Of a DNA stretch of 64,000 nucleotides, positions 60,581 through 64,000 are shown one piece after another. Numbering within the stretch: position 1 is the first letter of the stretch; the number at the start of each line of letters is the position of its first letter. The position numbers were made by a program, and so were the translations under genes. Under the pieces are notes generated by a model. The model ran no database searches. It was not told the origin of the DNA and saw only the letters and a list, made by a program, of their open reading frames with translations. Origin of the DNA: Natronohydrobacter sp. (GTDB lineage: Bacteria; Pseudomonadota; Alphaproteobacteria; Rhodobacterales; Rhodobacteraceae); assembly GCA_030603695.1 (NCBI GenBank), contig JAUVXF010000002.1:1-64000 (forward strand). Reading direction: 5' to 3'.

Positions 60581-60985
60581 ATGTGGCGGGTCTCGGTCAT
60601 CATCAGCGCAGCGTCGGCGTTCCTCTGGTTCGGAGCGTTTTTTGCGCCCGTGTCTGCGCAGACTGATCCAGTTCCCCCGGCGCAAGAGGAGCCGCAACAG
60701 GATGGCCCCATCCCCCTGACAGAATTGTTCGAGCGCCTGTTGCGCGGCTTTCTGTCCGAAGCAGAGCCGCATTTGCGCGAGTTGGAGCGCGGATTTTCCG
60801 CGCTGGAACCTGAGATCCAGCGGTTTTTGGACGATTTGCGCGGCATGACGCAATATCATCCCCCCGAAATTCTGCCCAATGGCGATATTCTAATTCGGCG
60901 CCGCGAGGAGATGCCGCCGTTGGAGGATCATTCCGCGCCCAATGGTGATGATGGCCCGCCTTCCGGCACACCGTTGGAGTTGTAA
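60581..60985 (+). CDS. Small secreted protein of unknown function
   Basis: A 134-residue protein with a signal peptide (about residues 1-26, cleavage after VSA). The mature part starts with a Pro/Gln-rich segment, then an amphipathic helix rich in Glu and Leu (LFERLLRGFLSEAEPHLREL), a helix with RFLDDLRGMTQY, and an acidic low-complexity tail (EDHSAPNGDDGPPSG). I recognise no domain. The start is chosen to expose the signal peptide; upstream in-frame sequence is not protein-like. Its last 58 bases overlap the ppx-like gene on the other strand. Confidence 0.65.
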   Translation: MWRVSVIISAASAFLWFGAFFAPVSAQTDPVPPAQEEPQQDGPIPLTELFERLLRGFLSEAEPHLRELERGFSALEPEIQRFLDDLRGMTQYHPPEILPNGDILIRRREEMPPLEDHSAPNGDDGPPSGTPLEL

Positions 60986-62547
60986 TTGCGGCGCACGCGC
61001 ACTTTCGCCGTTGCTTCCATTTGATTCGCGAGTGCGGCAAACCGTTGCTCTGCCACTTCGGTAAACAGCGCCCGCATCTCGCGTTCCAGCACCAGTTCCA
61101 GAACGGCTTTCTTCGGATAATAGCGCAATTCCCCCGCATTTTCCGGCCCATCCATAGAGAACATGGCCCCAAATCGCAGCGCCCGCCCCAGCATTTTCGC
61201 CTCTGCCAGATACTTTTCTTCCAGCAGCCCTGCGATATCCTTGATTCGTGGCCGCATGCCGCTGGTTTTGTAGCGATGCATCAGCGCGATCCCCAGATAG
61301 ACCCGCCCCTGATGATCAAGCCCGCCCAGATTGGCGCGGGTGGTGGTATCAAAACAGGCATCGGCGCGGTAATCGGGATGGGCACGCCAATTCACATCAT
61401 GCAGCAGGCAGGCTGCCCGAATCAGGCGCAGTCTTTCTGGCGGGCGGTTGCGATACAGCGGCAGCAGGAATTCATACAGTTTCTTGCCAAAGCCGGGGAT
61501 GCGCGCGCTTGAATGTTCCATGAAATGACAGGCTTCAATCAATGGATCGCGCCTGCGCAGGATGTCCGGCATTTGTTCATACAAAATACCTTCGCGAATG
61601 CCGTAGCTGGAAACATAGACATGTTTGGGGCTGAACACATGCACCAATTGCCGCAACACCTGAGCAGCGAGGGGAATCAGGCTCATGCGCTCTGCCGAAA
61701 TGCCCGACAGCGCGCGCAGCTTGGCGGGGTCTTGATCGGCGATCCAGTCTATCGTTTTGCGGATGGATTTGGGCGTCATGGCATATTCATGCAGCACTTT
61801 CAGCGGATAGCCGCGCCGCTCCATATCCAGACGTGCGATTGCCCGCCATGATCCGCCCACCAGATACAGCGCATCATGGTGTTTGCCGACCGATTCGCGC
61901 AGGCCCAGCAGCGTATCGCCAATATGTTGGCGCAGTCCCTTTTTGCCGCCCGCCACTTGTTGCAGCCGAAACGGCCCCAACCCGGAACTGACATTGCTAT
62001 GCACCCGGCCTTCGCCGATCGCTGCCAGTTCCATGCTGTTGCCGCCGATGTCACAGACCAGCCCTTGCGCCTCTGGCCAGCCTGTCAGAACGCCCTGCGC
62101 GGAAAGCCGGGCTTCTTCTGGGCCCTCAATCACGCGCATGCGCAACCCTGTTTCCGCCTCTATCAAGGCGCGGAATTCTTCGCCATCCTCTGCCTCGCGC
62201 ATCGCAGCCGTGGCAACCATGGTTAGATTGCTGAGCGACATGCCGCGTGCCAGAAGCGCGAAGCGCTTCAGCGTGGCCAGCGCGCGCGCGCGGCCATCAG
62301 GGTTTAGCTTGCCGGTTTCCGCCAGCCCCCGCCCCAGCCCGCACAGCACTTTTTCATTGAAGAAATAGGCCGGGCTTCGGGCTGCGCCATCGAATACAAC
62401 CAGTCGAACAGAGTTCGAGCCGACATCAATAACCCCCACATGCGCCAAAGCGCGGGCCTGAGCATCTGTGAAAATAGGCTTATCAAACAATCCCGCCTGT
62501 GGCGCGGGGTTTTGGCCCGCATCTGTCGCGAGCGCATTGCCATCCAT
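60928..62547 (-). CDS. Ppx/GppA-family phosphatase
   Basis: A 539-residue exopolyphosphatase/guanosine pentaphosphate phosphatase family protein. The N-terminal ASKHA phosphatase fold carries VGVIDVGSNSVRLVVFDG (residues about 36-53) and VCDIGGNSMELA (near 160), with the catalytic glutamate in ATAAMREAEDG. The C-terminal helical HD-type domain includes LLHDVNWRAHPDYRADACFD. It acts on polyphosphate or (p)ppGpp; which one cannot be told. Its C-terminal tail (NYNSNGVPEGGPSSPLG) overlaps the 3' end of the secreted-protein gene on the opposite strand. It diverges from serS. Confidence 0.88.
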   Translation of the reverse strand: MDGNALATDAGQNPAPQAGLFDKPIFTDAQARALAHVGVIDVGSNSVRLVVFDGAARSPAYFFNEKVLCGLGRGLAETGKLNPDGRARALATLKRFALLARGMSLSNLTMVATAAMREAEDGEEFRALIEAETGLRMRVIEGPEEARLSAQGVLTGWPEAQGLVCDIGGNSMELAAIGEGRVHSNVSSGLGPFRLQQVAGGKKGLRQHIGDTLLGLRESVGKHHDALYLVGGSWRAIARLDMERRGYPLKVLHEYAMTPKSIRKTIDWIADQDPAKLRALSGISAERMSLIPLAAQVLRQLVHVFSPKHVYVSSYGIREGILYEQMPDILRRRDPLIEACHFMEHSSARIPGFGKKLYEFLLPLYRNRPPERLRLIRAACLLHDVNWRAHPDYRADACFDTTTRANLGGLDHQGRVYLGIALMHRYKTSGMRPRIKDIAGLLEEKYLAEAKMLGRALRFGAMFSMDGPENAGELRYYPKKAVLELVLEREMRALFTEVAEQRFAALANQMEATAKVRVRRNYNSNGVPEGGPSSPLGAE

Positions 62548-62618
62548 TAGGGCAGCTCCTGTCTGGCATCGTGTCGCGCCAGTGTAACCGCTCTGCTAGG
62601 CATGGGTCAATCTACTGC

Positions 62619-62645
62619 GTTGCAGCAATTTGACTGCGCTGCAAC
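62619..62645. promoter_or_regulatory. Inverted repeat in the ppx/serS divergent region
   Basis: GTTGCAGC (62619-62626) and GCTGCAAC (62638-62645) form a perfect 8-base inverted repeat with an 11-base spacer, between the divergent ppx-like and serS genes. A possible operator; the regulator is unknown. Confidence 0.35.
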
Positions 62646-62719
62646 AGGGCCTTCCGCGTGCGGGCGCATTGCGGCATAAGGGGGCGGAATTTGCAGCCCC
62701 CATAAAAGCGAGAGCCGCC

Positions 62720-64000
62720 ATGCACGATATCCGCGCCATCCGTGAAAACCCCGCAGCTTTTGATGCAGCGCTTGCCCGGCGGGGGCTTGGGGCGCACTCT
62801 TCAACGATTCTGGGCCTTGACCAAGACCGCCGCGCCGCGATTGCCGAGGCAGAAACAGCGCGCGCGGCGCAAAATGCGGCCTCGAAAGATGTGGGGGCAG
62901 CCAAGGCACGCGGCGATGAGGCCGAATTTGAACGCCTGCGCGCGCTGGTGGCCGAGAAGAAAGCCGATATTGCGCGGCTGGAAGACGAGGCCCGCAAGGG
63001 CGATGCGCAACTGACAGCGCTGCTGGAAACCCTTCCCAACCTGCCGCTGGACGAGGTGCCCGATGGCGCCGATGAAAGCGGCAATGTCGAACTGCGCCGC
63101 TGGGGCAGCCCGCGCGCCTTCGATTTCCAGCCGGTCGAGCATTTTGAAATTGGCGGGGTTGCGCCGCAGATGGATTTTGCCACAGCCGCGAAGCTGTCGG
63201 GCGCGCGCTTTGTGGTGCTGCGCGGCGCAGTGGCGCGGTTGCACCGGGCATTGGCGCAATTCATGCTGGATTTGCATGTGGAAGAGCATGGCTTGCGCGA
63301 GGTCAACAGCCCTGTTTTGGTGCGTGATGAGGCCATGTATGGCACCGGGCAATTGCCCAAATTCGCCGAAGACAGCTATCAAACAACGAATGGCTGGTGG
63401 CTGATCCCCACATCCGAGGTGACTTTGACGAATTTTGCAGCAGGTGAAATTCTGGATGGCGCGGCGCTGCCCTTGCGCTTTTGTTCGCATACCCTGTGCT
63501 TCAGATCAGAAGCAGGCAGTGCAGGCAAAGATACCACTGGCATGCTGCGCCAGCACCAGTTTGAGAAGGTGGAGATGGTGTCCATCACCCGGCCCCAGGA
63601 TAGTCTGACAGAGCATGAGCGCATGACCCGTTGCGCCGAAACAGTGCTGGAGCGGTTGGGCCTGCCATACCGCACCATTGTTCTGTGCACAGGGGATATG
63701 GGTTTTGGCGCGCAGAAAACCCACGATATCGAAGTCTGGATGCCGGGGCAGGGGAAGTACAGAGAGATTTCGAGCGTCTCTGTCTGCGGCGATTTTCAGG
63801 CGCGGCGGATGAATGCGCGGTTCCGGCCTGCCGAGGGGGGCAAGCCAGAATTTGTGCATACGCTCAATGGGTCTGGTTTGGCCGTGGGGCGCTGCCTGAT
63901 TGCCGTGCTGGAAAACGGCCAGCGCGCCGATGGCGGGGTTGATCTGCCCGAAGTGCTGCACCCCTATTTGCGCGGGCGCAGCCAGATCACGCCTGCTGGC
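62720..64000 (+). CDS. serS: Seryl-tRNA synthetase (3' end outside the window)
   Basis: A class II synthetase, open from ATG 62720 to the last base of the window (427 codons, so only the last few are likely missing; the family is about 430). The N-terminal tRNA-binding coiled coil (about residues 30-100, rich in Ala, Glu, Arg, Lys) is followed by the catalytic core with motif 2 [20 protein letters not shown] (from F261) and motif 3 NGSGLAVGR (from N383). One variation: the segment usually written SSCSNC..DFQARR reads [13 protein letters not shown] here. GCGAGAG lies upstream of the start. It diverges from the Ppx/GppA gene. Confidence 0.95.
   Translation, partial: MHDIRAIRENPAAFDAALARRGLGAHSSTILGLDQDRRAAIAEAETARAAQNAASKDVGAAKARGDEAEFERLRALVAEKKADIARLEDEARKGDAQLTALLETLPNLPLDEVPDGADESGNVELRRWGSPRAFDFQPVEHFEIGGVAPQMDFATAAKLSGARFVVLRGAVARLHRALAQFMLDLHVEEHGLREVNSPVLVRDEAMYGTGQLPKFAEDSYQTTNGWWLIPTSEVTLTNFAAGEILDGAALPLRFCSHTLCFRSEAGSAGKDTTGMLRQHQFEKVEMVSITRPQDSLTEHERMTRCAETVLERLGLPYRTIVLCTGDMGFGAQKTHDIEVWMPGQGKYREISSVSVCGDFQARRMNARFRPAEGGKPEFVHTLNGSGLAVGRCLIAVLENGQRADGGVDLPEVLHPYLRGRSQITPAG

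Noticed and set aside
1-64000. CRISPR arrays, insertion sequences, prophage or integrase genes
   Set aside because: No regularly spaced direct repeats, transposase or phage proteins were seen anywhere in the window.

Overview
The window looks like a stretch of chromosome from a member of the Rhodobacteraceae (Alphaproteobacteria, Rhodobacterales). The reasons are the GC-rich coding style, the ATGA/GTGA overlaps between cotranscribed genes, and gene blocks typical of that family: tRNA-Trp/secE/nusG/rplK/rplA, pgsA-moaD-moaE, ppiD-trpE, rpsA-ihfB-lapA-trpF, yajC-secD-secF-Mth938 gene followed by ccmABCDG, and lptF-lptG-lptD-surA. I assigned family by recognising proteins and gene order, not by any search. 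I see no prophage, insertion sequence, CRISPR array or rRNA operon.

Layout. 1-9.3 kb: a catabolic cluster with a MarR-type regulator divergent from pxpB-pxpC-pxpA (ATP-dependent 5-oxoprolinase), a LysR regulator, a DUF1445 (YcsI / D-glutamate cyclase-like) protein, a complete TRAP transporter and a DUF2848 protein. This is the most coherent metabolic island and may scavenge 5-oxoproline or D-glutamate-type compounds. 9.4-13.2 kb: a membrane-anchored cytochrome c with a long acidic linker, tRNA-Trp, secE, nusG, rplK, rplA. 13.3-18.6 kb: moaE, moaD, pgsA, NADH pyrophosphatase, a CpdB-like phosphoesterase and a gamma-glutamylcyclotransferase-like gene. 18.7-23.4 kb: a tandem glycine riboswitch controlling gcvT-gcvH-gcvP. 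23.4-28.9 kb: trpE, ppiD, an aminotransferase, rlmJ. 29-32.5 kb: rpsA, ihfB, a LapA-domain protein, trpF.

32.5-35 kb: an Rrf2 (NsrR-like) regulator divergent from a Tat-exported sulfide:quinone oxidoreductase-like flavoprotein, with a perfect TTGAT-N4-ATCAA box between them, then a small membrane protein. 35.3-40 kb: cysS (with an AT-richer 3' half), a strong palindrome, cimA, a methyltransferase and a squalene/phytoene synthase-family protein resembling NDUFAF6. 40.2-47.2 kb: yajC-secD-secF-Mth938 gene, cytochrome c maturation ccmABCDG, a GNAT protein and a small anchored protein. 47.3-51 kb: aconitase and a DUF1223 protein. 51.3-57 kb: the LPS transport operon lptF-lptG-lptD followed by surA. 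57-64 kb: a GlxA/AraC regulator, class II DAHP synthase, a TerB-DnaJ protein, a small secreted protein, Ppx/GppA phosphatase and the 5' part of serS, which runs off the end.

Also notable is a dispersed intergenic element with three copies here (a CATCTTGG...AAATATCC core next to a GC-rich hairpin). Several usually long conserved operons are cut short: no rplJL after rplA, no trpB after trpF, no pdxA/rsmA after surA, no cmk before rpsA.
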